NCBI GenBank assembly: GCA_016793585.1
Contig: JAEUJR010000393.1
Span: 1 to 10,336, forward strand
Origin: Archangium sp.
Lineage (GTDB): Bacteria > Myxococcota > Myxococcia > Myxococcales > Myxococcaceae
Length of the DNA: 10,336 nt
Direction of reading: 5' to 3'
Part shown: positions 1 to 6,383 of the stretch, piece after piece
Numbering within the stretch: the stretch's first letter is position 1
Layout: the number at the start of each line of letters is the position of its first letter
The notes under the pieces: model-generated
The model's database searches: none
Told to the model about the DNA's origin: nothing
Seen by the model: the letters and a program-made list of their open reading frames with translations, nothing else
Program-made: the position numbers and the translations under genes

Positions 1-62
1 ACGCCTTCCGTGTCGCAGAGTCGGCGATCGACATCGCCTTCGAACTCGCTGATCGCGACTGA
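1..62 (+). CDS. 3' end of an upstream gene (partial, unrecognised)
   Basis: In frame 3 the window opens directly into AFRVAESAIDIAFELADRD followed by TGA at 60-62. Nearly all of these codons end in G or C, as in the real genes of this window, and the residues alternate hydrophobic and charged like an amphipathic C-terminal helix. I take this as the C-terminus of a gene that starts left of the window. Frame 2 also stops early (50-52) but reads as an arginine-rich shadow. Nineteen residues are too few to assign a family. Confidence 0.45.
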   Translation, partial: AFRVAESAIDIAFELADRD

Positions 63-136
63 CAATTTGTCACTCGGGCTGTTGCTCCGAGCGCCGGTTT
101 CCCTGCGATTTCGGGGGCATGCTGGTGCTGGCGGGG

Positions 137-152
137 TGGCAGACGGGTTGCT
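137..152 (+). promoter_or_regulatory. Candidate sigma-54 (-24/-12) promoter
   Basis: The intergenic stretch 63-168 contains TGGCAGACGGGTTGCT. The GG at 138-139 and the GC at 150-151 have the exact spacing of sigma-54 (RpoN) promoters, whose consensus is TGGCAC-N5-TTGCW, and only the sixth base departs from it. Sigma-54 promoters with enhancer-binding activators are common in myxobacteria. Against it, the predicted transcription start (about 163) leaves only some 6 nt before the ATG at 169, so the mRNA would be nearly leaderless or use another start. I see no clear paired enhancer sites in the 75 bp upstream. Confidence 0.3.
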
Positions 153-168
153 ACGACCGGCTTCGTTC

Positions 169-1065
169 ATGCGCGCTCTTCTTCTCGTTCTGGTGGGTTC
201 CAGCGCCTTCGCCCAGACCACCGGCACCACCGTCGTTCCGTTCGGCATTCGCGAGACGCCCTCGGCGCAGACCGATCAGATGATCATCGGCGCGTCGTCG
301 TGCGGCACGAGCCGCATCGTGTACTGGGTGTGGAACCAGCTCGGCACCCAGGCCTGCAACAACATGAAGATCTGGGCGACCGAGAACTCGTGTGGCAACG
401 AGCCGGCGTCGGGCGACAAGGAATACGACAGCGTCAGCGTGCTGCTCTTCCGCACGGTCGGCTCCAGCGGTTCGTTCACCATCAACATCAACGACCTGCC
501 GGGCTTCGCGAAGAGCGACACGACCACCCCGTGCGGCGGCGCCAACACGCTCACCAAGGAGCACAAGATCTGCGCGTCGGTGCCGACGGCTCTTCAGTGC
601 GGGCTGCAGAACAACACCTTCACCACCGCGACGGCGCTTCGAATCATCTACGATGCGCAGCCTCCGAGCGCTCCGATCGTCAGCGCTGTCTCGCTGCGCG
701 ACAAGGCCCTGGGTCTCTCGTTCTCGGTCAGCAGCGACACGACCGAGATCATTCCCTTCATTCGCAAGCAGGGCGACACCGACTTCACGCGCCGCGCCAA
801 CATCAACCTCGGGGCCAGCCGTGAGGTGATCATCGATCAGCTGCTCAACGGCACGACCTACGACGTGAAGCTGCGCGCCCTCGACGCCGCCGGCAACGAG
901 AGCGCCGACAGCGAGATCGCCTCGGGCACGCCGCGCCGCACCATCGGCTTCTGGGGCGCCTACCGTGACGCTGGTGGCACCGACACCGGTGGCTGTTCGA
1001 CTTCTGCGCTCGGCCTCTCGCCGCTGCTCGCGCTCGCTTGGTTCTTCAGGAGACGTTCCCGATGA
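169..1065 (+). CDS. MYXO-CTERM-type surface-anchored FN3 protein (MXAN_2561-like)
   Basis: A 298-residue exported protein. Residues 1-15 (MRALLLVLVGSSAFA, cleavage before Q16) form a signal peptide. Residues about 20-160 are a domain with six cysteines (45, 63, 75, 122, 135, 144) that could form three disulfides. Residues about 164-255 form a fibronectin type III domain, with TTYDVKLRALDAAGNES as the typical late-strand motif. The C-terminus has a GGCSTSA motif (274-280), a short hydrophobic stretch (281-293) and RRRSR, the layout of MYXO-CTERM sorting tails. Such tails are processed near the cysteine by myxosortase-type intramembrane proteases and leave the protein on the cell surface. The start at 169 was chosen because it gives a clean signal peptide; the frame stays open back to 10 but without signal-like or conserved sequence. 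No good ribosome binding site precedes it. From memory it resembles the MXAN_2561 family, which fits the MXAN_2562-like neighbour. Partner and ligand are unknown. Confidence 0.75.
   Translation: MRALLLVLVGSSAFAQTTGTTVVPFGIRETPSAQTDQMIIGASSCGTSRIVYWVWNQLGTQACNNMKIWATENSCGNEPASGDKEYDSVSVLLFRTVGSSGSFTININDLPGFAKSDTTTPCGGANTLTKEHKICASVPTALQCGLQNNTFTTATALRIIYDAQPPSAPIVSAVSLRDKALGLSFSVSSDTTEIIPFIRKQGDTDFTRRANINLGASREVIIDQLLNGTTYDVKLRALDAAGNESADSEIASGTPRRTIGFWGAYRDAGGTDTGGCSTSALGLSPLLALAWFFRRRSR
1048..1052 (+). promoter_or_regulatory. Ribosome binding site for the beta-barrel gene
   Basis: AGGAG lies inside the last codons of the preceding gene, 9 nt before the ATG at 1062. It supports that start over the upstream in-frame TTG at 1038, which precedes it and would add residues with no signal-peptide character. 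Confidence 0.65.
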
Positions 1066-1787
1066 TGGTCGCTGCTGTCACGCTCGCGCTGCTCTCTCAG
1101 ATGCCCGGCCAGGTCAGTGCCGGAGCGCTTCCCGGAGAGAGCCCCCGCACGTTCACCCTCGAGCTCAAGCTCGGGCCCTACACCCCGATGATCGACAGCG
1201 CGAAGTTCCCCACGCTGGGCCCGAACGATCAGCGCCCGTACGCGCGTGTCTTCGGCGGCACGCCGATGCTGATGGGTGAAATCGGCCTCGAGTACATGAT
1301 CTTCCAGAAGTTCGGCACCATCTCGGCCGGCGTCGGCGTCGCGTACGCAGAGAAGTTCGGAAAGGCCGTCGACGCCGAGACGGGCGCACGCGCCGATCAG
1401 TCGACGGGCCTGCGCATTCTCACGCTGCGGCCCGGTGTCGCGTACCGCTTCGACCTGCTCGCGCTGAAGTACAAGGTTCCCCTCGTGCCCTACGTGAAGG
1501 GCCAGTTCGTCACCATGCCGTGGTGGGTCGTCAACGGTGGCTCGCTCGAGTACGCCGACGGCTTGCCCGGTCAGGGCGTCTCGTTTGGCATCGCGGGCAC
1601 GGTCGGCCTCTCGTTCATGCTCGACATTCTCGATCAGCGCCTCGCGCGCGACTTCGACTCGTCGATGGGCGTGAACCACACGTACCTGTTCGGTGAGTTC
1701 AACCTGCAGGAGATGTTCACCTCGGGCACCTCGCCGCTCGTGCTGTCGAGCCGACACTGGCTGTTCGGCCTCGCCTTCGATTTCTGA
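1062..1787 (+). CDS. Outer membrane beta-barrel protein (MXAN_2562-like)
   Basis: A 241-residue predicted outer-membrane protein. Residues 1-20 are a signal peptide ending VSA before GALPG. The mature part has alternating hydrophobic/polar strands (for example TFTLELKLGPY, LRPGVAYRFDLL, VSFGIAGTVGLSF), and the chain ends HWLFGLAFDF. A terminal phenylalanine is the usual recognition signature for the BAM outer-membrane assembly machinery. The early LKLGPYTPMID and the later MGVNHTYLFGEF match my recollection of the myxobacterial MXAN_2562 family, which is named for M. xanthus and has no assigned function. Its ATG overlaps the previous stop as ATGA, so translation of the two is probably coupled; this argues that the MYXO-CTERM protein and the barrel work together. 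The size suggests about 8-10 strands, too small for a wide passive pore. Channel, anchor or structural role cannot be told apart here. Confidence 0.8.
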   Translation: MMVAAVTLALLSQMPGQVSAGALPGESPRTFTLELKLGPYTPMIDSAKFPTLGPNDQRPYARVFGGTPMLMGEIGLEYMIFQKFGTISAGVGVAYAEKFGKAVDAETGARADQSTGLRILTLRPGVAYRFDLLALKYKVPLVPYVKGQFVTMPWWVVNGGSLEYADGLPGQGVSFGIAGTVGLSFMLDILDQRLARDFDSSMGVNHTYLFGEFNLQEMFTSGTSPLVLSSRHWLFGLAFDF

Positions 1788-1791
1788 CAGA

Positions 1792-3486
1792 GTGCGCGTC
1801 TTCGTGCGCGCGCTCGTCTGTCTCGCAGTCCTTTGCTGCTCCGCCACCGCGTGCGTTCGTTCGGTTCGCGAGGAGCGACGTGAGCAGGCCATCGACACCG
1901 GCCAGCGCGTGTCGTTCTCGGCCCAGGGCCCACGCCGGTGGGACTTTGGAGACGGGCAGGGCGGTGACGGGCAGCTCGTCGAGCACGCGTTCGCGAAGGC
2001 CGGCCGCTACGAGGTGAAGGCGTTCGAGAAGGAGCACGTCACCGATCGCATCTCGGTGCTCGTGCAGCCTCGGGAGCCCTTTCGCGCGGTCGCGCCGAAC
2101 GCCGAGGCCGTGCTGGTGTTCCGCTCCATCGACGACGTCGTGCCGGCCATCGACTTCGTGGAGCGCTTGCTCTCTGCCTCGAGCGTCTTGCGCGTCATCG
2201 ATCGAGCGCCGCTGCTGCAGTTCCTGCTCGAGCCGGGGGCCCAGGGCGTGGCGTCGTTCGATCGCCTCGAAGGCGCCGGCGCTTATCTGCCCTCGGGCGT
2301 CGACGCGCTGGTCTCGTTCTTCGGCGTGCACGACGACGCGCTCGCGCAGAAGGCGTTCCGCGAGTTTCTGGTCGATCACGGCTGGCGTGACGAAGGGCGC
2401 CCCGGCCGGTTCGTCTCGTCCTCGCACGCCGCCCAGCTGCTCACCGACCGCGGCACCGCGTTCTTCGTGACCGCCGAGACCGAGGCCGCGGTCGATCAGG
2501 CCGTCGCGCAGGTTCGAAGCGCCCCGAACCTCGGGCTCGAGAGCGACCCCGTCGCGGCGAGCGCCATCTCCCAGCTGGCCAGTGGTGGCGTCGCGGTGCT
2601 GCTGCGCGCCTCGGCTCCTTCGCGCGCAGCCGGAGCGCTCAAGCCGGGCCAGTGGTCGATGGCCCTCGGGGCCCTCAAGTTCTCGAATGACGAAGCCCGC
2701 CTCGTGGGCCGTGTCATCGCCGACAAGCCGCTGTGGCAGACGCCCGCCGCGGCCCGGCCCGCGCGCCTGCTCGCGCACGCGCCCGAAGGCCCGGTCGCCG
2801 TGATGGGGATGGATGTGCCGCTCGCGCAGGTGCTCGACGCCTTCGGCCTCTCACCGAAGTCCGACGGCGACGACGAGGTGCGTGCGGGGCTCTCCATTCT
2901 GAGCCGACGGCTCGATCTCTCGCTCTACTTCGACGTCGAGGAGTTCCTCTCGGCGACCATTCGGAGTGGCGGCATGCCGAAGGTGCGCTTCACGCTGCTC
3001 GGCGAGGCGTCGGCGCCCGATCGCGTCGCCGTGCAGGGCGTGCTCGAACGGTTGCTCGCCCGCCGCAACGTGCCGTTCGCCTCGGCGGCCGAGAAGGGCC
3101 TCACCGTCTGGCGCACCACCGCCGAAGAGCAGCCGCTCGAGCTCGCCCTCGACGCCGACACGCTCTACGCCCGGTGGGGCCGCTCGTTCGCCGAGGCCGC
3201 GCCCGTCGATCTCGTCACCGACCTGGGGAAACGGGCCGAAGGCGCGTGCGGGCCCGGCCACCTCACGGCGTTCGTCGACGTCGGCCAGCTGCTGCGAGAG
3301 CTGCTCAGGCCCAGGCGTGTACCCGGGCTCGACGCGCGCAAGGTGGTCTCGACCCAGGCCCTCACCTCGACGTTCATCTCCCAGCTCACGAAGATCGAAC
3401 AGGTGCTGCTCGACCTCGCGCCGACTCCGCAGGGCGCCTCGGTGTACGTCGAGGTCAAGCTGTCGAAACACAGCGACGGCGAGTAG
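1792..3486 (+). CDS. PKD-domain lipoprotein
   Basis: A 564-residue protein. It starts with GTG 4 bp after the barrel gene; the N-terminus MRVFVRALVCLAVLCCSATAC looks like a lipoprotein signal with Cys21 as the lipidated residue, although the -3 position is Ala rather than the preferred Leu. No strong ribosome binding site precedes it, so it probably depends on coupling. Residues about 36-92 form a PKD-like domain with WDFGDG at 50-55 and an HAFAKAGRYEV strand, a fold found in extracellular and periplasmic proteins that bind proteins or sugars. The remaining roughly 470 residues show recurring strand-helix elements, as in EAVLVFRSIDDVVPAIDFV, GPVAVMGMDVPLAQVL and LTAFVDVGQLLRELL. They recall DUF3352-type proteins, but I could not verify that. 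No catalytic motif is seen. Third gene of the envelope cassette, so it may be the periplasmic or outer-membrane partner of the first two. Confidence 0.75.
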   Translation: MRVFVRALVCLAVLCCSATACVRSVREERREQAIDTGQRVSFSAQGPRRWDFGDGQGGDGQLVEHAFAKAGRYEVKAFEKEHVTDRISVLVQPREPFRAVAPNAEAVLVFRSIDDVVPAIDFVERLLSASSVLRVIDRAPLLQFLLEPGAQGVASFDRLEGAGAYLPSGVDALVSFFGVHDDALAQKAFREFLVDHGWRDEGRPGRFVSSSHAAQLLTDRGTAFFVTAETEAAVDQAVAQVRSAPNLGLESDPVAASAISQLASGGVAVLLRASAPSRAAGALKPGQWSMALGALKFSNDEARLVGRVIADKPLWQTPAAARPARLLAHAPEGPVAVMGMDVPLAQVLDAFGLSPKSDGDDEVRAGLSILSRRLDLSLYFDVEEFLSATIRSGGMPKVRFTLLGEASAPDRVAVQGVLERLLARRNVPFASAAEKGLTVWRTTAEEQPLELALDADTLYARWGRSFAEAAPVDLVTDLGKRAEGACGPGHLTAFVDVGQLLRELLRPRRVPGLDARKVVSTQALTSTFISQLTKIEQVLLDLAPTPQGASVYVEVKLSKHSDGE

Positions 3487-3495
3487 ACCCTGCCC

Positions 3496-4164
3496 ATGTC
3501 GCTGACCGTCACCGTTCGCTACTTCGCCGCCGCACGCGAGAAGGCCCAGAAGAGCCAGGAGCGCCTCACGCTCCCCGATGGCGCTACCGTCAAGACGCTG
3601 CTCGACACGCTCTTCACGAAGAGCCCGGGCCTCGCGACGCTCTCGAAGAGCCTGCGCGTCGCCGTCGACGAAGAGTTCGCGCCACCCGAGACGCCGTTGA
3701 CCGATGGCGTCGAGGTCGCGCTCATTCCTCCCGTCGCGGGTGGTACCGCGGGGCTCTTCAAGGTGGTCGATCGCCCGCTGCTGGTGACCGAGGTCATCGA
3801 CGCGGTCAGTGGGCCGACCCAGGGGGGGCTCGTCACCTTCTCGGGCGCGGTGCGCCGGGTCTCGAAGGGCCAGACCGTCGACCACCTCGAGTACGAGGCC
3901 TTTCCGCCCATGGCCGAGAAGCAGATGGCGAAGATTGCCGCTGAAGCCGCCGAGCGCTGGCCGGGCGTGCAGGTCGCCATCGTGCACCGGGTGGGCCGAC
4001 TCGAGGTGGGCGAGCTGGCCGTCGTCATCGCGGCCTCGGCCCCCCACCGCAAAGAGGCCTTCCTGGCCTGCGAGTACGCCATCGACCGCCTCAAGCAAGA
4101 TGTGCCCATCTGGAAGAAGGAAACCACCACCGACGGCGCGGTGTGGGTTGGCCTCGGGCCCTGA
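3496..4164 (+). CDS. moaE: Molybdopterin synthase, MoaD-MoaE fusion
   Basis: A 222-residue cytoplasmic enzyme of molybdenum cofactor biosynthesis. Molybdopterin synthase inserts two sulfurs into cyclic pyranopterin monophosphate to make molybdopterin; MoaD carries the sulfur as a C-terminal Gly-Gly thiocarboxylate and MoaE is the catalytic subunit. Residues 1-83 are MoaD (ubiquitin-like; VTVRYFAAAREK, VEVALIPPVAGG). Residues about 87-222 are MoaE: TFSGAVR (Arg120), PHR at 183-185, and LKQDVPIWKKE, where Lys200 and Lys207 match E. coli MoaE Lys119 and Lys126 with the same spacing. The Gly82-Gly83 pair is internal, so sulfur transfer requires cleavage after it, as known for the fused MoaX of Mycobacterium tuberculosis. 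The ATG is 9 bp after the lipoprotein stop, so it is probably co-transcribed; no strong ribosome binding site is seen. No other moa, mog or mod gene is in the window. Confidence 0.93.
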   Translation: MSLTVTVRYFAAAREKAQKSQERLTLPDGATVKTLLDTLFTKSPGLATLSKSLRVAVDEEFAPPETPLTDGVEVALIPPVAGGTAGLFKVVDRPLLVTEVIDAVSGPTQGGLVTFSGAVRRVSKGQTVDHLEYEAFPPMAEKQMAKIAAEAAERWPGVQVAIVHRVGRLEVGELAVVIAASAPHRKEAFLACEYAIDRLKQDVPIWKKETTTDGAVWVGLGP

Positions 4165-4209
4165 CGCTGCTAAGGCTTTTCACCTCATTTCGGGCCGAGT
4201 TCGTCCAAC

Positions 4210-4215
4210 GAGGAA
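4210..4215 (+). promoter_or_regulatory. Ribosome binding site for the cysteine-rich gene
   Basis: GAGGAA lies 7 nt before the ATG at 4223 and fixes that start, although the reading frame stays open far upstream through the moaDE gene. The 58-bp gap 4165-4222 shows no convincing terminator or promoter, so the gene may be read from the moaDE transcript or from a promoter I cannot recognise. Confidence 0.7.
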
Positions 4216-4222
4216 ACGATTC

Positions 4223-6307
4223 ATGCGAGTTGAAATGCGAATGGCGCTGCTCGGCGCCTTCATGGGCTTCATCACGGCGCTCACGCCGGCCTGCACCAAG
4301 CCGTGCAACGCCGACACCTGTAAGACCGGCTGTTGCGACACCGCCGGAAAGTGTCAGGGCGGCGACGACACCGCGGCCTGTGGCACCGCTGGCGCCAAGT
4401 GCTCCGCGTGCGGCGAAGGGCAGACCTGCACCGACAAGGCGTGCGTCACGCCCATGGTGATGCCGGTCGATGCCGGCCCCGGCCCCTGCCAGACCGACAA
4501 CGACTGCAAGAACGACATGCGTGGGCCGATCTGCGAGAGCGGCAAGTGCATTCCCAAGTGCACCACCGACCTGCAGTGCGCCCGCTACATGAACGGCTCC
4601 ATCTGCGATCTCATGTCGGGCAAGTGCAACCCGGCGCGCGTGGGCACCCGCCTCGGCCAGGGCTGCAACAACGACGCGGAGTGCCAGGAGGGCTTCGACT
4701 CCGACGACCCGTGCTACTCGAGCGGCCCCGGCTGCATCTGCAACAAGGGCGACGCGCCTGCCAACACCAACGCCGCGGGCACCTGCCGCCGCCGCCTGCA
4801 GGCGTGTGAAGAGTGCGCGAACGACGACCAGTGCGGCTCCGACGGCATCATCTTCGGGCCCCCCGGCGGCATCGGCGTCGGCAAGTGCGCCAGCTTCATG
4901 GGCGACGTCTCGGGCAAGAAGTTCTGCCGCTACCAGAAGGTCGGCCAGTGCCCCTGCGGCACCATCGACGACGGCACCGGCTTCTGCGCGCCCCAGTCGA
5001 ACAGCTGCTCGCAGGTCGGCTGCAACGAAGACAAGAACTGTCCCTCGGGCTCGGTCTGCACCGTGAACCAGCCTGACGCTGGCGTCGGCTCGTGCGGCGG
5101 CATCTGCGTGCCGCGCTGCCGCTGGGACTTCGTCAACAAGGAGCTCGTCGCGCCCGGTTGCCGCCCCGGAGAGGTCTGCTGGGTCGACTCGAAGAACCTC
5201 GACCCGAACTCCATCTTCTACGGCTCGGGCCGCTGCAAGCCGCCCTGCAACGATGACAACGACTGCCGGCAGTCGGCCAACAACCCCTTCGGCGGCACGA
5301 ACCTCACCTGCCGCGCCGAGAAGGATCGGTCGGGTGGTGACACCGCCAAGCGCTGCCGCGCGAACGGCGCCTGCATGGACAACGCGGAGTGCCCCGAGAA
5401 GGCGAACCCCGACGATCCGTACCTCGGGTACTGCGACCGCGGCTCCTTCATCTGCGAAGACAACACCTGCCGCGCGGGCGATGACCCGGTGACGGGCCAG
5501 CCGTACCGCGACTGCCGCTCGCCGTTCGCGTGCGCCGTCGAGAACGGCAACAAGATCTGCAAGAAGCAGACGTGTCTCGAGCAGGGCGGCGCCGGCAACG
5601 CGTGCTCCACCGGCGAGTACTGCTGTGGCGAAGACAAGAACAGCGACGGCATGCCCGACCCGTGCCCGCCGCCCTCCGAGCGCAACGACGTCGGTTGCTA
5701 CAAGGCGCCCGAGCCGCCGTTCTGCTCGACGTGCATGAGCGATCAAGACTGCAACAACCTGCCGCTCCCCTCGTGGATGACGGGCGCCAACGCCTGCGCC
5801 AACGGCAGCCTCTCGCCCTCGTGCAGCCCGCTGCCGATGAAGTGCATCGTCGGTCTGCGCACCATGAACGGCGACCTCACGGTCTGCGCGCCTGCCACGG
5901 TCAACGACAAGGGCGCCGTCTCGGCGAACAGCTCGCGCACCAAGGCCGACCGCGGCTGCCCCGTGAACTACGACGAGACCCCGATTCGCGTGCAGCGCGG
6001 CGGCTCGGACCCCGACTCGTGCGCGACCGACATGGACTGCCAGGTGGGCGCGCCCATGGGCCGCTGTGGCCCTGACCCGTCGCGCCGTTTGCCCGACGGT
6101 GGCGTGATTCGCACCTGCCTCTGCCCCGCTGGCTCTGGCAAGACGCAGTGCCCGAACGACTTCGACGCCGGCATCGAGTCGGAGTGCCTCGACGGCGTGC
6201 CCGGTAGCCCGAGCGTCTGCATCGAGTCGTACGTCTGCGTGTTCCCCGGCAACCGCTACATTCAGCCGAAGGATGGCGGGTTTGGCTGCGGGCTGACGGC
6301 GCCTTAA
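4223..6307 (+). CDS. Giant cysteine-rich lipoprotein with repeated CxxDxxC modules
   Basis: A 694-residue exported protein with 79 cysteines by hand count (11%). The N-terminus (MRVEMRMALLGAFMGFITALTPAC) is a signal sequence; Cys24 is a probable lipidation site, though Thr rather than Leu is at -3. Residues 24-74 form a compact module, C-x3-C-x4-C-x3-CCD followed by spaced cysteines, a pattern familiar from myxobacterial surface proteins. A PVDAGPGP linker follows. The rest carries nine copies of C-x2-[DN]-x2-C at residues 89, 113, 148, 198, 267, 342, 384, 504 and 600, each usually followed within about 10-25 residues by G-[KRS]-C or a similar step. This resembles the eukaryotic Dickkopf-N/EB-module style of disulfide-knotted repeats. 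No enzyme motif is seen. It is probably extracytoplasmic and disulfide-bonded; acidic loops could bind Ca2+, but that is inference. It has its own ribosome binding site and a terminator 23 bp after the stop. Function unknown. Confidence 0.8.
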   Translation: MRVEMRMALLGAFMGFITALTPACTKPCNADTCKTGCCDTAGKCQGGDDTAACGTAGAKCSACGEGQTCTDKACVTPMVMPVDAGPGPCQTDNDCKNDMRGPICESGKCIPKCTTDLQCARYMNGSICDLMSGKCNPARVGTRLGQGCNNDAECQEGFDSDDPCYSSGPGCICNKGDAPANTNAAGTCRRRLQACEECANDDQCGSDGIIFGPPGGIGVGKCASFMGDVSGKKFCRYQKVGQCPCGTIDDGTGFCAPQSNSCSQVGCNEDKNCPSGSVCTVNQPDAGVGSCGGICVPRCRWDFVNKELVAPGCRPGEVCWVDSKNLDPNSIFYGSGRCKPPCNDDNDCRQSANNPFGGTNLTCRAEKDRSGGDTAKRCRANGACMDNAECPEKANPDDPYLGYCDRGSFICEDNTCRAGDDPVTGQPYRDCRSPFACAVENGNKICKKQTCLEQGGAGNACSTGEYCCGEDKNSDGMPDPCPPPSERNDVGCYKAPEPPFCSTCMSDQDCNNLPLPSWMTGANACANGSLSPSCSPLPMKCIVGLRTMNGDLTVCAPATVNDKGAVSANSSRTKADRGCPVNYDETPIRVQRGGSDPDSCATDMDCQVGAPMGRCGPDPSRRLPDGGVIRTCLCPAGSGKTQCPNDFDAGIESECLDGVPGSPSVCIESYVCVFPGNRYIQPKDGGFGCGLTAP

Positions 6308-6329
6308 GGTTCGCTTCGTCGTTCTTTCC

Positions 6330-6366
6330 GCCGCCCAGATCTTTCGAGGTCTGGGCGGCTTTTTTT
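6330..6366 (+). terminator. Rho-independent terminator after the cysteine-rich gene
   Basis: A perfect 10-bp stem, GCCGCCCAGA (6330-6339) pairing with TCTGGGCGGC (6350-6359), has a 10-nt loop and is followed at once by seven T (6360-6366). It ends the transcript of the 4223-6307 gene. On the minus strand there is no T-run beside the hairpin, so it acts in the plus direction only. Its 3' end is only 17 nt from the next start codon. Confidence 0.9.
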
Positions 6367-6373
6367 CTGACAC

Positions 6374-6378
6374 GGAGG
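6374..6378 (+). promoter_or_regulatory. Strong ribosome binding site just after the terminator
   Basis: GGAGG with a 5-nt spacer to the ATG at 6384, the strongest Shine-Dalgarno match in the window. It sits 7 nt past the terminator T-run. Confidence 0.8.
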
Positions 6379-6383
6379 CACGA

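Noticed and set aside
10..168. N-terminal extension of the MYXO-CTERM protein back to the GTG at 10
   Set aside because: The added residues are not signal-like, would bury the signal peptide, and overlap the end of the probable upstream gene and the sigma-54-like element.
1038..1061. TTG start for the beta-barrel protein
   Set aside because: The start at 1062 has AGGAG at 9 nt, overlaps the previous stop as ATGA and gives a clean signal peptide; the AGGAG would lie inside the extended reading.
2733..3944. A 403-codon plus-strand frame across the lipoprotein and moaDE genes
   Set aside because: Arg/Ala-dominated translation that overlaps two well-supported genes in another frame.
4091..6373. 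A long minus-strand open frame (760 codons) opposite the cysteine-rich gene
   Set aside because: It is Ala/Arg/Val-rich with no motif, and the plus strand has a clear signal peptide, ribosome binding site, ordered cysteine repeats and terminator. It is a GC-rich antisense shadow.
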